A program made the position numbers and the translations under genes. Shown here piece by piece: positions 6,258 through 6,472 of a stretch of 6,472 bases of DNA. Below the pieces are notes generated by a model. That model searched no databases, was not told where the DNA came from, and saw only the letters and a program-made list of their open reading frames with translations. Position 1 is the stretch's first letter; each line of letters opens with the position of its first letter. Where the stretch lies: positions 1 to 6,472 of the forward strand of contig WGAR01000147.1 in assembly GCA_015494725.1 (NCBI GenBank), read 5' to 3'. Source of the DNA: Thermodesulfobacteriaceae bacterium (GTDB lineage Bacteria; Desulfobacterota; Thermodesulfobacteria; Thermodesulfobacteriales; Thermodesulfobacteriaceae).

Positions 6258-6472
6258 GATTCCCGATAATACTTAAGAAGTTCCCGGGCTATCACCACCC
6301 GCTGGATTTCATTGGTTCCCTCGTAGATCTGAAGACACTTGGCATCCCGCATAAATTTTTCCGCCCCGTAATCGCGCATGTAGCCGTAACCTCCCATCAT
6401 CTGCACGGCTCGTTCCGCCACCCACATGGCCACATCCGTGGCGAAGGCCTTGGCCATGGCCGAAGGGCCGGA
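6254..6472 (-). CDS. acyl-CoA dehydrogenase, C-terminal part
   Basis: The frame is open to the right edge of the window, so only the last 72 residues of a protein that normally has about 380 are present. They form the end of the C-terminal four-helix domain of the acyl-CoA dehydrogenase family, which introduces the alpha-beta double bond in acyl-CoA with FAD. Visible are the [20 protein letters not shown] segment (24-43 of the visible part), which contacts FAD across the tetramer, and the [11 protein letters not shown] motif, whose Glu51 (visible numbering) is at the catalytic-base position of medium- and short-chain enzymes. The protein ends [12 protein letters not shown], a normal end for the family. 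An internal Met at 6457 is not the start. Chain-length specificity cannot be judged from this part. EtfB and EtfA downstream are its likely electron acceptor. Confidence 0.93.
   Translation of the reverse strand, partial: SGPSAMAKAFATDVAMWVAERAVQMMGGYGYMRDYGAEKFMRDAKCLQIYEGTNEIQRVVIARELLKYYRES

Noticed and set aside
1..6472. Search for tRNA or rRNA genes, CRISPR repeats, insertion sequence ends and long direct repeats
   Set aside because: None seen by eye; nearly every base is in a conserved coding frame except the MNT-HEPN remnant and the 110-base gap before acpP.

Overview
The window is a single co-oriented block of bacterial genes, all on the minus strand, packed with overlaps or gaps of a few bases. 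It looks like one long operon, or two abutting ones. The base composition is GC-rich by eye. The downstream half (acpP, fabF, rpiB, glyA, then the first codons of what is probably a dCMP deaminase) matches a gene order I know from Deltaproteobacteria in the old sense, including Thermodesulfobacteria. The compact charged proteins rich in Glu, Arg and Lys would suit a thermophile such as a Thermodesulfobacteriota member. This placement is inference from gene order and style, not from a search.

Layout in transcription order (right to left): the C-terminus of an acyl-CoA dehydrogenase (6254-6472, cut by the window edge); a decayed MNT nucleotidyltransferase/HEPN gene pair (5834-6257); etfB (5058-5843) and etfA (4043-5044), the two subunits of an electron transfer flavoprotein; fabG (3319-4059), overlapping etfA by 17 bases; a 110-base gap with a possible internal promoter; acpP (2972-3208); fabF (1717-2955); rpiB (1260-1712); glyA (17-1267); and the first six codons of a further gene (1-20).

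Three functional groups are joined. The acyl-CoA dehydrogenase and EtfBA form an acyl-CoA oxidation/electron transfer unit. FabG, AcpP and FabF are core fatty-acid synthase II parts. RpiB, GlyA and the putative dCMP deaminase serve pentose phosphate, one-carbon and deoxynucleotide metabolism.

The main unexpected element is the stretch between the dehydrogenase and etfB. It has no intact gene. It holds a 5'-truncated nucleotidyltransferase whose catalytic N-terminus is gone. Next to it is a HEPN gene whose start and end can both be read, but whose middle is deleted with a frame change near 5950. I read this as the remains of an MNT-HEPN toxin-antitoxin type module that sat inside the operon. 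The Shine-Dalgarno of etfB now lies in the HEPN remnant. A second point of interest is that EtfB carries a cofactor-loop pattern that I associate with electron-bifurcating ETFs. I saw no tRNA, rRNA, CRISPR, insertion sequence or convincing terminator.
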